From Hemileia vastatrix (lineage: Eukaryota; Basidiomycota; Pucciniomycetes; Pucciniales; Zaghouaniaceae), in the NCBI GenBank assembly GCA_030280995.1, contig JASXTE010000002.1:17056683-17120682 (forward strand): DNA of 64,000 nucleotides, written 5' to 3'. How positions within the stretch are numbered: the stretch's first letter is position 1; every line of letters begins with the position of its first letter. Shown piece by piece: positions 23,728 through 35,832 of the stretch. The position numbers and the translations under genes are program-made. The notes under the pieces were generated by a model. The model did not search any database. It was not told where the DNA came from and worked only from the letters and a program-made list of their open reading frames with translations.

Positions 23728-24021
23728 AAAAGAAGACACCTCATCCACCAGTTTAAGACTAATTCTGAACACTTTGTTTCATCTCTTGATTCTCTTCTGT
23801 AATTCTTGATTTAGAAACAAAAAATAAAAAATTTCCTCAGTTTAAAGTCTTTGGGGATTCATCCTCAGTTTTTAGTCTTGGGGGACTAAAAGCCCTCATT
23901 TTATAGTCTTAGGGGACTCAAAAACCCTCAGTTTATAGTTTTGGGTCATTTAAAACCTAAATCATAAATACAGAACCAGAGATAAAACCATTAAAGACCA
24001 AAAAAAATAAACTAACATTCT

Positions 24022-24064
24022 GGGGTAACTGTTCTGCAGAGCAGCCAGCTCATCAGTTACCCCC
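24022..24064 (-). other. Conserved stem-loop (copy 1 of 6)
   Basis: 10-bp outer stem GGGGTAACTG/CAGTTACCCC and an inner GAGC/GCTC hairpin. The same structure is at 25080, 25344, 35417, 38214 and 38477. Confidence 0.75.
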
Positions 24065-25079
24065 ACACTTGCCTTAACTAAATTAAGATACTCCTCCTTT
24101 GGATGCCCTCTGCCAGAATCACATCAACATCACATTATCAGTTTATAGTCCTGAAGGACTCAACCATCAAACCATCCTCAGTTTATATTTTTGGGGGACT
24201 ATACCATTTTTCAGTTTAAAGTCTTGATGGACTGACCCCAGTGTTCAGTTTAAAGTCTTGATGGACTTTCCACAGTTTTCAGTTTATAGTCTTGATGGAC
24301 TTTAGAACCCATAGAGGATTCAAATTTTTGAAATAAAATTTTAATCAGCCAGTTTAAAGTCTTGGAAGACTAGTAGATCCAAAAAATCATAAGCCAAATT
24401 CTTGATAAAATCTTGAAAACCAGCCAGTTTAAAGTTTTAGAGGACTAACAGATCCACAGTAGTAAAAAAATAAAATCTTGAAGCAATATTTAAAAAAAAA
24501 CAACCAGTTTTAAGTCTTGGAGGACTAACAGAATATCTTGAAGTATTATTCAACAGTTCTTGAGTTCCAAAATACACTTCATCCTGTCTAAAAAAAATAA
24601 TAAAATGGTATCCCCAGCCAATTTATGAGCTGATCCCCAGATACCTTACCCACATCCAAGTGCACCTTGATGTGCTCACATCTAAAATATTATTTTTTTA
24701 TTTTGACTGCTCCTCTTCTACCAAAAAAATTTCCAGAGCCCTATCTTGAGCCTTTGAACAAACATAGCCTCCATAAAAAAATTAAAAGAAAAAAAGAGAA
24801 AAAAGAAAATAATCTTTAATCCACCACTTTAAAAGCCAACACCCTAAAACCACATAACAGAGCCAGGTCCAGGTCCAAAGAAAATATCACTGAGTGGGCT
24901 CCCTCCAATAGGTAAAAATGATGGGAGACTTCCAGTGATCCACCACCAATCCAAATAAACCAAAGATAAAGAAGCATCTCCCAAGCCAGTTTAAAGTCAT
25001 AGCAGACTTGAAACCAGAATTACAAAAACCAGAACTAAGATTCAACTAGGAAAAACAAAATACTTGAAACAGAAATTAT

Positions 25080-25121
25080 GGGGTAACTGTTCTACAGAGA
25101 AGCCAGCTCATAAGTTACCCC
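25080..25121 (-). other. Conserved stem-loop (copy 2 of 6)
   Basis: Same as the 24022 copy, with one terminal mismatch in the outer stem. Confidence 0.7.
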
Positions 25122-25343
25122 CACACTTGCCAAAATCAAAATCAAGAAGCCCCCCCCCCTGGGTACCTTCTAACAAAAACACAAAATCCAACACAATAAA
25201 CCAAAACCAATAAGTTTGAAGAGTTCAGCACTTGAAGACCAGAAGAATTTCCAGTTTAAAGTCATAGAGGACTAATATCTATGAAGAGAAACCAATACTA
25301 GGGTTAAAGCAAATTAAGAGAGGGGGTTGGAAACCAAAAATAT

Positions 25344-25385
25344 GGGGTAACTGTTCTACAGAGCAGCCAGCCCATCAGTTACCCC
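25344..25385 (-). other. Conserved stem-loop (copy 3 of 6)
   Basis: Outer stem perfect. The inner hairpin change (GCTC to GCCC on plus) is a G-U wobble on the retrotransposon sense strand. Confidence 0.75.
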
Positions 25386-25742
25386 CACACTTTCCAAAAT
25401 CAAATCTACAAGCCTCACCCTTGGGTACCCTCTAAAAAAAGTATTTTCCAACACAAATCTTCTCCCATAAAAAAACAAAACCATTAAAAAACCATTAAAA
25501 TTCTTGAAAGCCAGAAATCCACTTTAGAAATAAAAAATTTTTCAGTGTAACCTCATGCTGGAGGTTATATAAAACCAATTATTATCCTTTTTATCTTCAT
25601 TTTGTTTTATTAAATAAAATATACATTTTCACTTGAATTTTTCTTTTCTTCCATCTTCATTATACTAAGATTTTTTTAAATATATTTTTATATAGAGACT
25701 TGAACAAGAGAGACTGATAAGAATTAGACAAAACAAAAAAAT

Positions 25743-26933
25743 TGTCAGCCAGGCTGTCCCAGGAGCCAAGTAATAAACATACAATTTTATTGGAGTTAAT
25801 AAATGACATAATAATTGAAGCTTATGTATATATATTAAATTTATATTACATAATAAATTATATTAAAATATTATTTTATAATTAAAATAAATTTTATACT
25901 AATTTTATTATCATATAAATTAAGTATACATTAAAATAATTATTATATTCCATATAAAGAGGTGTTATGTGTATTTAATGAATAATTAATTAATTAAATG
26001 TTGATAATATAATTATATCTTATTAAATTATCTTATATTGTAATTACATTAATTTTTAAATTTAAATATATAATTGAACCCTTTTCATATTCAAAATTAT
26101 CCATAATTATTGATGTTGTTTTTTGACCCTTATTTGTGATGAATATTAAATGCATTATAATAATTATAATAAATTTAAAATTCTAAATTTGGTTCAGTAG
26201 AAAAATTAATTACTTGTTTCAACTAGTTATTACATAGTCAAAACAATTTATTAAGTTTCTACAGACTAACACTAAAATTGATTACAATATTTTGTTGCGT
26301 CAAAAAATTCCATTTGCTTCACTTAAAAAATCTTTAAAAAATATTGTTATACTTAATTTGATTACTTTTTCACATAGTTCTCATGTCTCAGAGATTGTTT
26401 AATTACTCACTATATTACTTAAATGATTTGGGAAATGGTTGCGTGAAAATTGTTTTCTTAATTGGGATTTTAATTACTTGTTTCATCTTTTTCTCTCCAT
26501 TGTTATGTTTCAATTATTTTCTTTTATCTTTTTGTTTCATCCTATTATTATTTTGTATATACTCAGTGGTAGCGCCTCATTGGTCCCTTTTCCTATAAAA
26601 GGCCTTGTGTTATCTCATTTATGCTCATCACTTACTACTCAACATATTTTTTAATTACACTATAAAATTCATTTTATTTACAACTATTTAAACTGTGTAT
26701 CTGCCTATTTAAGTAATAAAATAAAATATTAAAGGTTTTGATAAGAATATTTTAGTATTAATAGTTGATGATTGAACAGAGAGAATAAAACTGTACTTAC
26801 TTTATTAACCACATTTATCCCTGTCCATCTTTATTAAAAGTCTTTAAATTTTTTATATATTTCTTTATTTCAGTTCCTTTTTATTTCCCCTTCTACCTTC
26901 TTTTTTCACCTTCTTCTAGACGACCGGCCAACA
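25743..26933 (+). mobile_element. Solo LTR nested in element D
   Basis: 1191 bp from TGTCAGCCAGG to GGCCAACA, with perfect 5-bp duplication AAAAT (25738-25742, 26934-26938). TATAAAAGG at 26594-26602. Confidence 0.9.
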
Positions 26934-26938
26934 AAAAT

Positions 26939-27640
26939 CCAGAATAAAAAAATAGAGACAAAATTAATCAAAACCAAAACAAATTAAGTAGTTTATCCTA
27001 ATTTTGGAGGAATCATATTCTTGAAATCCCCAGGTTGAAACCAAAAGGTTTGCCCCTAGGGCAACCAAAAGTTAAGCCCCTTTCCCAATTTTGATATCCC
27101 ATAATCAGACCTTCAAACAAAATCCCCATCCTTCTCCATACACCAAATTTACCATCAATTTCATTCCCAGTGTCCATCCACCCTATATCCTTTGAAACAG
27201 AGAAATCTAAAGCTTCAATAATTTTATCCTCCTTTCCAAAAATAACCTTCTCAATTTGAGGGAATAATCTGAGAGTTTACTGTCTCTAACTCCAAATTGT
27301 CAATCACAAAATTATTGTGAAATTTAAAGAAATCCTCCAAAACAGGACCCAGAATACTAAAAGAATCATTTCCCCCAAGCAACCATCTTCTGATCTTGAG
27401 GGAGCCAGCTTGGAATTATATTCTTCCAACAAACATACATCCAGAACATAATCATTCTGAAGATCCAAACTTTCTATAGAGAGATTTTCACCACTTCATC
27501 CATCCTCTGAACTTGATAGAAGAAACTGAGAGTCTTTTTCATGAGGCTTCAAATCATTAAGTTCAGAATTACTCTGAGAATCCAAAAGATCCTCCTGAAT
27601 AGAGTCCATGATATCAAAATTAACATCCTCCTCCAAGCAT
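26939..27640 (-). other. Element D region after gag
   Basis: On minus, acidic degenerate coding-like sequence continuing gag, with many stops. No pol motif seen. Confidence 0.4.
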
Positions 27641-28621
27641 TCATCTTCTGAACTTAAAGGAGCACCCAGAAAAATAATCTTCCTCTAAGAGCATAAGATC
27701 CAACACAGACTCTTGCTGAATATCAACAGATCTAAAAGAAACTTCTTCATCCAAAAATCCATTATCTAAACATGAAGAAACCATATCATCATGAACAATT
27801 AATTTTTCCTTCCCACAGAGCTCATCCACCTTTGAAAAGTTACACTGATCATCCAGTGTGTAAATATACAAAAAATCAAATGAAGCACATTCTTGAGATC
27901 CATTGACATCATCTGTTAAAGAGATAAAAATTTCTGAAGCATCTCAAACATCATTATCTCTTAAAGTGGGTGATTCCAAAATTTCCACTGTAGCTAAATT
28001 TTCTGCCACTTCTTCCTGAACCTTTCCAACCATTAATTTTTCATTTTCAGGTTCCACCTCTTTATAAACAAGGTTTTCAAGATGCCCCAGAATAGCCTTC
28101 TTCAAAACACCTATAGCAGGAATCTTAATTTCTCCATTTAGAAGTGTCTTCATCAGCCCATCCTTTAACAGAAATCTCTGGACCTCCTTTTTAACCTACA
28201 GACCCATGGCGCTCCTGAATAAACTCTTGGCCTCCATTTCATGAAAGGACATACCATTATAATCCAGATAATCCATAACCTCTTCAAATTCGTCCATAAA
28301 TTTACCATACTGAATTAGAGAAGTTACACCACCATCCATTTCCCATTTCCTAGCAATTCCATAAAGATCATCAATTGAAAAAACAGTGGGCCACCTCCTG
28401 ATCATTTCCATCTTTAACTTTCCCCAATCCTCAATACTATATCCCTCCATCTTAAAAACTTCCTTCACCACCTCTCTATCATCAATGAAGAAGATCACCT
28501 GCTTCACCCTATCCAAATAAGAAGCCCCATCCACATCAGCAGCAGCTTTAAAGATCTCCAAAAATAACCTTGCCTCCTCCCCAAAGCAAATTTGCCCTTT
28601 TTATGACTTGATCCTAACCAT
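27641..28621 (-). pseudogene. Element D gag
   Basis: One frame from ATG 28621 to 27641, interrupted by three stops (TAA about 28601, TAG 28196-28198, TGA about 27944-27946). It is homologous to element B gag: the pair D-VDGASYLD-VKQ-IFF occurs in both, as does the downstream LLNGEIKIPAIGVLKKA-like segment (B: LSNGDQKLPALDKVKEA). The C-terminal third is very acidic. No zinc knuckle is visible. Confidence 0.7.
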
Positions 28622-28841
28622 CTTAACTATTTCCAATTACACCTCCCCAAATTTCCACCAAAGATAGCCAAAGTCCCCCCAATAGCCTTCAGAGACCTAG
28701 GAGGGACCAAATCCAACTAGAGAGAAGACCCCCTAGACCAACCACAGAGAGATACAGCACCAAAAATCCAAAGTCCACAAAGAGTCCACAAAAGACAAGA
28801 GTCCAACAGTAACAGAGATTTCAAAAGCTAGAAAATTCTCA

Positions 28842-28858
28842 CCCCACGTTGGGCGCCA
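28842..28858 (-). other. Element D primer-binding site
   Basis: On minus, TGGCGCCCAACGTGGGG, four bases after the 5' LTR. The sequence is identical in element B (44003-44019). It is presumably complementary to a tRNA 3' end; I did not identify which. Confidence 0.8.
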
Positions 28859-28862
28859 GAAA

Positions 28863-29939
28863 TGTAGAAAATCCTATAGTACTAGCTATAGGCCTTGAGC
28901 AAGGGAGTTGGAGTAAAACTGGAGAGAAAAACCTCTGTCCCTTTGAGAAACACCAGTTAAGATTTATTCGCTACAGAAAATTAGAGACTGTAAATATACC
29001 CCTTCCAACACACTTCTTGACTGCTTACCAAGTCAAGACAGTAGCCAATAGCAGACCACTGAGAACAAAAGAACCAGAAACCTGAAATTCAGAAAGATAC
29101 ACACCAGAAAAACAAAAAACTGTGCACTTTTTGCACAGAAAACAGCAATAATACTTTATGCAGGTTGCAAAGCTACACCAGAGAAACAATTTGCCAAAGT
29201 TGAGTTAAATGAAGAACCTTGCAACAAATACAGCCAACTGTGGCAAAAAAAACAGTTAAAACTGAGTGAGAAAAATGATATCACCTCCGGATGGTTGTAT
29301 GATAATTGAAGTTTCCCCAAACTGTCTTATTTAGTATGTACACACAGACCACCATCTAAAAAATCCATGCACAGCAACAAATTTGGCGCTTCTGGCAGCC
29401 AAATTGAAGTAAAAAACTCTAGAAGCGCTGCCCAGCCTTCTATAACTGAGGCCGGCGGCCCGCCTAGAAGTGGCCAGACCTCCCTGAAGCCAGAAAACCA
29501 CCAAAAACCTCTGACAAAGCTCAAAATACTTAGAAAAATCCACCACAACTACTAAAACCCTTAAAACACAAAATTAAGCTATGAAAACATTGAGACATAA
29601 TATATAGAGCAAAATTAGCTCTACTTAATGGTACTAAGAACTTAAAGATAAGACATAAGTTTATTCCGTAAAACATGAAAAACAAAATTAAACAGCTACC
29701 TTTTAGAAATGAAAAGTGAGGAAATGACCCCTTAAAACTTAGAATATAAAAAATGGCACAAGACATATAACATAGAGAAAACCAGGGCTATCCAATGGTA
29801 GTACCCACATACCCATAGTCCCAATATTTACTGAATAAAACCAAAAAAACACCCAATTTTTCAACCAATGTCAATTAAAACATACCAAAACAGTGCCAAA
29901 CAGCCCAACAAAGGCCTCTGCCAATGTTGGAAGACCACA
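28863..29939 (-). repeat. Element D 5' LTR
   Basis: It starts TGTAGAAAATCC and ends GGAAGACCACA on plus. It carries a short GC-rich island near 29445-29470 (GGCCGGCGGCCCGCC) in an otherwise AT-rich LTR. Confidence 0.85.
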
Positions 29940-29941
29940 TC

Positions 29942-31230
29942 TGTCAGCCAGGCTATATTAGGAGCCCAGTAAATGCTATATCAATTTACTGGAACCAAAA
30001 GAGGGTGTAAAAATATGCTTATTATGTATATAAATTAATATTATATTGCATAATGGAATGATATAAGGATTTTATTAAAAATATATAAAATAAGTATTAT
30101 ACTAATTTCATTATTATATAAATTATATATACATTTAAATTAAGCATAATAAATGTTATGTTCTGTAAATTATGGCGCATTTTTATGTATTTAATAAATA
30201 TAAATTAATAATTAATTAATTATAAACACATATTATAATTATAAGTATAAAATTAACTTATAAGGTAATTAAATTTATATATTAAATAATACCTTATATA
30301 TGTTATTAAACAATAATATTGGGTGCTTTTTTGATCCCAAATTGTGTCATCAAAGTATTAAACAAGTTAAAACACTTATTTAAATATATTATTCATGTTT
30401 TATTCTAAAAAATTAGTAATCTTTTAATAATAAGTATTTGTTTTAAATTAAATTATTTATTACACTAATAAAAGTAATTAAAATAATTAATTATTCATTT
30501 TTTATACTAAATTAATTAATTACATTATTTTTGATGTGTTAGAATAAGTTATTTTCATGTTTCAGTTAAATTGGTCATCATTTAAAAAAATTATGAGACA
30601 TGTTTCAAATCAATTATATTATTTTTATGTGCCTCAAACTTATTTAATTACTCACTAAATTTATGGTAACTGTTTGGTTGTAAATTTGTGGATATTTGGG
30701 CTCTAACTCATGTGTTTTAGTTAATGGTGTCATATTTCCCCTTACACTTACTCAAAATCAGCTATTTGTTATTATACTTTTATTATTGTTTGTATATAAT
30801 TTATTATGACGCTTCAGAGGGCCTCTTTCCTATATAAAGGCCTTGGGTAACCCCCTGTAGTCTCACCACTTATTATACACTCAAACTTGAACATATTTTT
30901 AATATAATACGTTTATTATTATTTTTATTAGTATTACAAATCTAATTTTAATTTTATATAAATAAAAAAAGGTTGAAATAGGTCTATTAATAATAACAGT
31001 GTTTGCGGTGCATTGAAAATAACTCTTATTTAAAATAAATATTTTATAATTTAATGACCCTCATTATTGTGTCAAGTCCCAAGGAATCCTTGTTGCCTTT
31101 TCTTTTAGAATAATTAAAACTATTTTATTATTTTATTTCTTCTACTTTTGTAAAACCTTTTCCTCTATTTTCTCCTCCTCCTCTCTGTTCTTTTCCTCTT
31201 TTTATTCCTCTTCTAGATGTCTGGCTGATA
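29942..31230 (+). mobile_element. Solo LTR at the element D edge
   Basis: 1289 bp, TGTCAGCCAG to CTGGCTGATA (nearly perfect 10-bp inverted ends), exact 5-bp duplication ACATC (29937-29941, 31231-31235). It is inserted two bases past the end of element D's LTR. Confidence 0.9.
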
Positions 31231-31235
31231 ACATC

Positions 31236-32160
31236 AGTATTTTAAATAATAGTTCAAGATGGAGCTAAAAAGTCATTTAAAACTTTCAATTTTTCAAGTG
31301 ATACTTTTACTCTAATTTATTACTTATTTAAAATAGATTGAAACATATTAAAAATCATATTTATATATTTTATATTATTTGAAAAAAATTACCAAAATTT
31401 TCAAAACTACACATTACAGAGAACTATTATAAATTTAATTTAATTTATTTACTTTTTGATATTTTTTAGTCATATAACATTATTTTTAGTCACAAAAAGT
31501 GAAATCAAATATTCACTTGCTGAGTGGTATTCAGCATGTAAATGGAAAATGATAATTCATATATATAATGAAAATAATTTTGAATATTCATCTAAAAAAA
31601 TATGCATAAAAATTTATATTGAATATGCATATGTAAAATCATATTGCGTATTCATATTCAATATCATATTAAATATGCATATGTGAAATTCATATTGAAT
31701 ATTTATATGCAATGAAATAATGAATATGCATACAAAAATTAAATTGCTCATAAATATTAAAATTTATATTGAATAAAATATTAAGAAAAATTCAGTATAA
31801 ATTGAATTTATGTTATATTATGTAATTTTTTAAATTTATGTTATTTTATTTTATATATATTTTAGTACACTTATTTTATTTCACTCATCAAATCAAATTA
31901 AATTGTATAGTTTTGTGTGGTATTTTATTATATTGAGTTGTATTTGGTTATGTATTATATTATATTATTTTATTTTATTAAAATTTTATCTTATTTTATT
32001 GCACTTTATTACATTACTTTTCAAAATATATAATAACAATTTATTATGTTTTATCTCATTTTATACCATTCTTTTTTATCTTTTTTAATTCAAGCTATTA
32101 TAGCCATCTATCTGTCTTTTTTATATTCAATTACATTATAATAAGTCTTAATGTCATTTA
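31236..32160. other. Very AT-rich spacer with TTTTA-type low complexity
   Basis: No gene. 31790-32100 is rich in TTATTTTATTTTA strings; 32570-32720 is rich in the complementary AAATAAAATAAAA strings. The two form diffuse inverted flanks around the palindrome array. Confidence 0.5.
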
Positions 32161-32185
32161 ATTTATTTTGTTACATTTATTGGAT

Positions 32186-32478
32186 GCTATAGTATAGCCA
32201 TGTAGAAGCATGAAGTTGGTTAAAATTGGCTAGTGAGCTCTGATGTATGGCCTTAGATCAGAGTTTACAGGCAAAAAATTGAATGTGGTCATCTGAAGTA
32301 CAGCCATAGATCAGAGTACACATGCGTGAAAATAGTTGGTGAACTCTGATATAGAGCTGTAGATCAGAGGTCTCATGTTCAGAATTAAATGTGGTACTCT
32401 GATCTATGTCTGTAGATCAGAGTACCACATGCAAGAAATATGTTGTGAAATCTGATCTATGGGTATACATCAGATTTC
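32186..32478. repeat. Tandem array of palindromes, period about 53 bp
   Basis: Six imperfect palindromes centred near 32192, 32250, 32304, 32356, 32409 and 32462. The best are 32393-32426 (GGTACTCTGATCTA, 6-nt loop, exact complement) and 32447-32478 (GAAATCTGAT..ATCAGATTTC). Spacers between them are also similar (AATGTGGT, AGTTGGTGA). Confidence 0.8.
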
Positions 32479-32485
32479 TCCAGCT

Positions 32486-33444
32486 CATTTTGAGAATTCA
32501 AAGACTGCTATTTGCACATGTAATATCACCTTTTGAAATAAAATAAGATAAATAAAAATTAAATTAAGATTTAAAGGAATAAAATATACAAAAATAAAAT
32601 AAAATAAAATAAATAGAATAATAGTAAGTGAAACAAAATGAAACATAATATAATATAATATAATACAGTATTGTATAGTATGATAGAATAAAATAAGGCA
32701 AAATAAGATCAAATAAAATAAAATGAATTAAAGTATATTTTTTAAAAAAGGCATCATAAAAATTGAAGAAACTTTTTAAATCATTTAGAAACATTACCAA
32801 AAAAAATTAACTTTTTTTATGAGCTAGGTTTTTTCAGCGTAGTTAAAAGAAGATAGACACACCGATTCATTAGAATATAAACTATGGACACACCTTGAAT
32901 CCTTATAAGCTATTTATCAATATATATAGGGATAAATAAAATACTTCTTCATGAATATGCCTCTTTAGCTCTCATTTAAAAAATTGAATATAAATGAGTT
33001 TAAAAGGTCTCTTTATTACCAGATACCTATGTACTTAAATTTAAAGCTCATCAATTACACCATATACAAGTTTATTCATTGTTAAGACTTTTTTAGAAAT
33101 TCAAAGACATTAAATGTTTCTAATGTTTAAGTTAATTTGAAGAATTCTCAGGATGAAATTTGCATTGGGAGTTCAATCATAGATCCATGAGACAGAGATT
33201 AACCTTGTTATAAGACATTAAAAAACTTATAAAGAAATGATTCTATTAAGTAAATATTTCTGAAAAAAAAATCAACTTAGGCAATAGAAAGAAAAAATCA
33301 AATATATATATATATATAACGTATTTAAATTTATTTAAAATAAATTGAATTAATTTTTTGGAGATGGTTATATAAAAATAAATTGTTGAAGCTCAAATTA
33401 AAAACATGTAAAAAGGTCTTGTATGAAGTTTCAAATGGAATCGT
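32486..33444. other. AT-rich spacer without genes
   Basis: AAATAAAAT low complexity up to about 32720, a short TA repeat near 33302-33318, otherwise featureless. The 5 bp before the B LTR are ATCGT. Confidence 0.5.
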
Positions 33445-34516
33445 TGTGGACAATCCTATAGTACTAGCTATAGGCCTTGACCAAGGGAGTTGGAGAAAAA
33501 CCAGAGAGAGAATCCCCTGTCCCTTTAGAAAAATAAGTGAGATTTACCTGCTACAGTAAATTCGTTCCTGTTTTGCTAAAGACCCTTTTCCAATACACTT
33601 GACTGCTTGATGAGCCAAGAAAGTAGTCACCAGACAGACTACCAGACCAAAGAACTGAAATGTAGACCAATGTCCACACCAGAGACAGCAAAGATACTTG
33701 ATGCAGGCTGCAAATCCACACCAGAGACAGCAATAATACTTGCTATAGCTTGCAAGACTATAACAGAGAAAACATTTGCCAAAGTTAAGTTAAATGAAGA
33801 ACTCACTTGCAACAAACACAGCCAATTGTGGCCAGAAAAAAGTGAAAACAGAGTGAGGAACAATGATATCACCTCTGGATGGTTGTATGATGATTAAGGT
33901 TGCCCCAAACTGTCTTATTCACTATCTACACACAGACCACTATCTAAGAGCCCATGCGCACCCACCAATCTGGCGCCTGTACCCGCCAAATTGCATAAAA
34001 AACCCTCCAGAAGCGCTCCCCAGCCTTCTAAAACAGAGGCGGGCGGGCCACCCAACGTCAGAGGTGCCGCCTGAAGCCAGATAACCACTAAAAACACCCA
34101 ATCTACTTAGAAAAACTAACTACAACTACTAAAACCTTTGAAAAACAGAATTTCACTATAGCAACTTTGTGACATGAAATATAGAGAAAAATTAGCTCTA
34201 TCAAAAGGTACTAAGCACTTAACCCTAAGAAATAAGGTTAGCCCGTAAAACACGAAAAACAAAATTAAACAGCTACCTTTTTAAATGAAAACTAGTAAAT
34301 GACCCTTTAAAAATTAGAATATGAAAAATGTCTTCAAGACATAAAATTTAGAGAAAAACCGGGGCTATCCAATGATAGTACCCACATACCTGCAGACCCA
34401 ATATCTATGGAATAAAACCAGAAAACTACCTAATTCCTTCAGTGATTTCAATTAAGACATGCATAAACAACGCCAAATCACACAACAAAGGCCCCTGCCA
34501 ATGTTGGAAGACCACA
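33445..34516 (-). repeat. Element B 3' LTR
   Basis: Starts TGTGGACAATCC, ends GAAGACCACA on plus. A GC-rich island at about 34035-34075 contains GGCGGGCGGGCC. Confidence 0.9.
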
Positions 34517-34528
34517 TCCTCCCTCCAA
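34517..34528 (-). other. Element B polypurine tract
   Basis: On minus TTGGAGGGAGGA, abutting the 3' LTR. Element D has the same tract with one change. Confidence 0.8.
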
Positions 34529-34564
34529 TTTAGAATGTCCACATTCTTTCTTCATTAAACCACC

Positions 34565-35205
34565 ATGTTCAACCTTCTTCCCAAATCTGCCTCTGAAATG
34601 GGTCCTTGCCAATACTGCATCAACAATAATCTAATCTGCACCATGACACCACCTGTCCATCCATAAGGAACGTCCTGCGATGTCTGCCAATCTAGAAAGA
34701 AGACCTGCCACAGACCTGGTCCACTATCTTCCACAACAGATTCACCTCCACCTCAACCTGGTCCATCTTCTACCAGCACCAAAAGATCCAGGCCATCCAT
34801 CCTGATACCCAGATTAATCAAAAAACTTCACCCTTCCCAGAAGAGTGCCACAACCCATAAAACAACAAGTTCCACCATCCCTGGTCCATCTGATAGTAAG
34901 GAACTTTCATTTCTTCCTTCAACTTTAAAACTGATGACTTCTCAGTTCTTCAATCTTCTGATAGTGATGATAACAATGTGGGATCCATTGCACCACCAAC
35001 ATTAAACCACTTGCCCACCATTAAGACCAAGTTTCAACAACACACATCTCAACAAAAACAACTTCTGCTTCACTACTTCCAATCCACTCCTGCTAAAGAT
35101 TCACAGAACATTGAGACCAGAAGACACCTCATTCACCAGTTCAAGGCTAATTCTGAACACTTCATTTCATCTCTTGATTCCCTCTGTAATTCCACTAGTA
35201 CTTGA
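34565..35205 (+). pseudogene. Antisense Zn2Cys6-like gene 1, element B copy
   Basis: Encoded against the retrotransposon. Exon 1 34565-34895, phase-1 intron 34896-34945 (50 nt, GTAAGG..TTCTCAG), exon 2 34946-35205: 196 aa when spliced. Residues 15-42 give C-x2-C-x6-C-x12-C-x2-C-x6-C (CQYC, LIC, TSCDVC, RKKTC), matching fungal Gal4-type binuclear clusters. A basic Ser/Pro linker follows, then a Gln/Lys-rich helical C-terminus (FQQHTSQQKQLLLHYFQ). The only defect is TAA at 34664-34666, which is TAC in element D. Family members bind CGG-type sites; whether this one does is inference. It lies just inside the polypurine tract and would be transcribed away from the LTR. Confidence 0.75.
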
Positions 35206-35832
35206 GTTTGATTCAGAAAAAAAAATGACCACACCCTCTATAGGATGTAACCACTAACAACCCTCAGTTTTAAGTCTTGGGGGACCATCCTCATTTTATA
35301 GTCTTGGGGGACTCAAAAACCCTCAGTTTAAAGTCTTGGGAGACTCAAAAATCTAAATCATAAACCCAGAACCAGAGATCAACCACATTAAGACACAGAG
35401 AGAAAACTAAAATTCTGGGGTAATTGTGAATAGAGCTTCCAGCCCATCAATTACCCCCAAACTTGCCTTTGCTAAATTCGTAGGCTCCCCCTGTGGATAC
35501 CCTCCACCAATCTTTTAAACCCAACACCAACAACAACACACATTCCTCAGTTTATAGTCTTGGGGGACTAAACCAACAACAATCCTCAGTTTAAAGTCTT
35601 GGGGGACTATCCTTGAAACCATAAATTTTCAGTTTAAAGTCTTGATGGACTAATAAAATTTCCAGTTTAGCGTCATAGAGGACTGCCAGAATCTTGCATA
35701 AATCTGACCCAGCCAATTTCATGCAATACACCCACAGCTAGACCCGCGGAGCATCCGCATTCACTTCATCTTCTACTCATCACTGAAAAAAATTCTTCTC
35801 TTATCATTCTCATCATCTTTACACCACAGATC
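35206..35832 (-). repeat. Hairpin-motif region between antisense genes
   Basis: Seven AGTTTAAAGTCTTGG.GGACT-type motifs and one long stem-loop (35417-35457). Its plus strand probably also serves as the upstream region of antisense gene 2. Confidence 0.65.
35417..35457 (-). other. Conserved stem-loop (copy 4 of 6), compensatory change
   Basis: Outer arms GGGGTAATTG and CAATTACCCC. Compared with the other copies both members of one pair changed (C-G to T-A), keeping the stem. Confidence 0.8.

Larger units (their letters stand above)
23728..25742 (-). repeat. Element D 3' region: dispersed hairpin motifs
   Basis: About fourteen copies of a motif near CAGTTTAAAGTCTTGG.GGACT. Three long stem-loops start GGGGTAACTG at 24022, 25080 and 25344. 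One GGTATC..GATACC unit occurs at about 24609-24647 and one unit with GGGCTCCC..GGGAG at about 24886-24945. No pol sequence remains. Confidence 0.75.
22077..29939 (-). mobile_element. Ty3/Gypsy element D, gag-only derivative
   Basis: Minus-strand element with LTRs at 22077-23129 and 28863-29939, a polypurine tract (TTGGAGGGAAGA on minus, 23130-23141) and a primer-binding site (28842-28858). It retains gag (28621-27641) but no RT, RNase H or integrase. Downstream of gag it keeps the repeat-rich 3' region and an opposite-strand spliced gene (23178-23727). A solo LTR was later inserted at 25743-26933. Its partner B (33445-45111) shares LTR, PBS and 3' region, so D is a non-autonomous deletion form. 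The outer flanking pentamers differ, so no target duplication supports the borders. Confidence 0.8.

Noticed and set aside
24022..24064. Hammerhead ribozyme (CTGATGAG on the minus strand of the stem-loops)
   Set aside because: The core string is present, but the following stem II and GAAA elements and a cleavage triplet do not fit. A plain nested stem-loop explains all six copies.
32186..32478. CRISPR array
   Set aside because: The regular spacing comes from palindromes with similar spacers in a eukaryotic AT-rich region; repeats are not identical and no cas genes exist.
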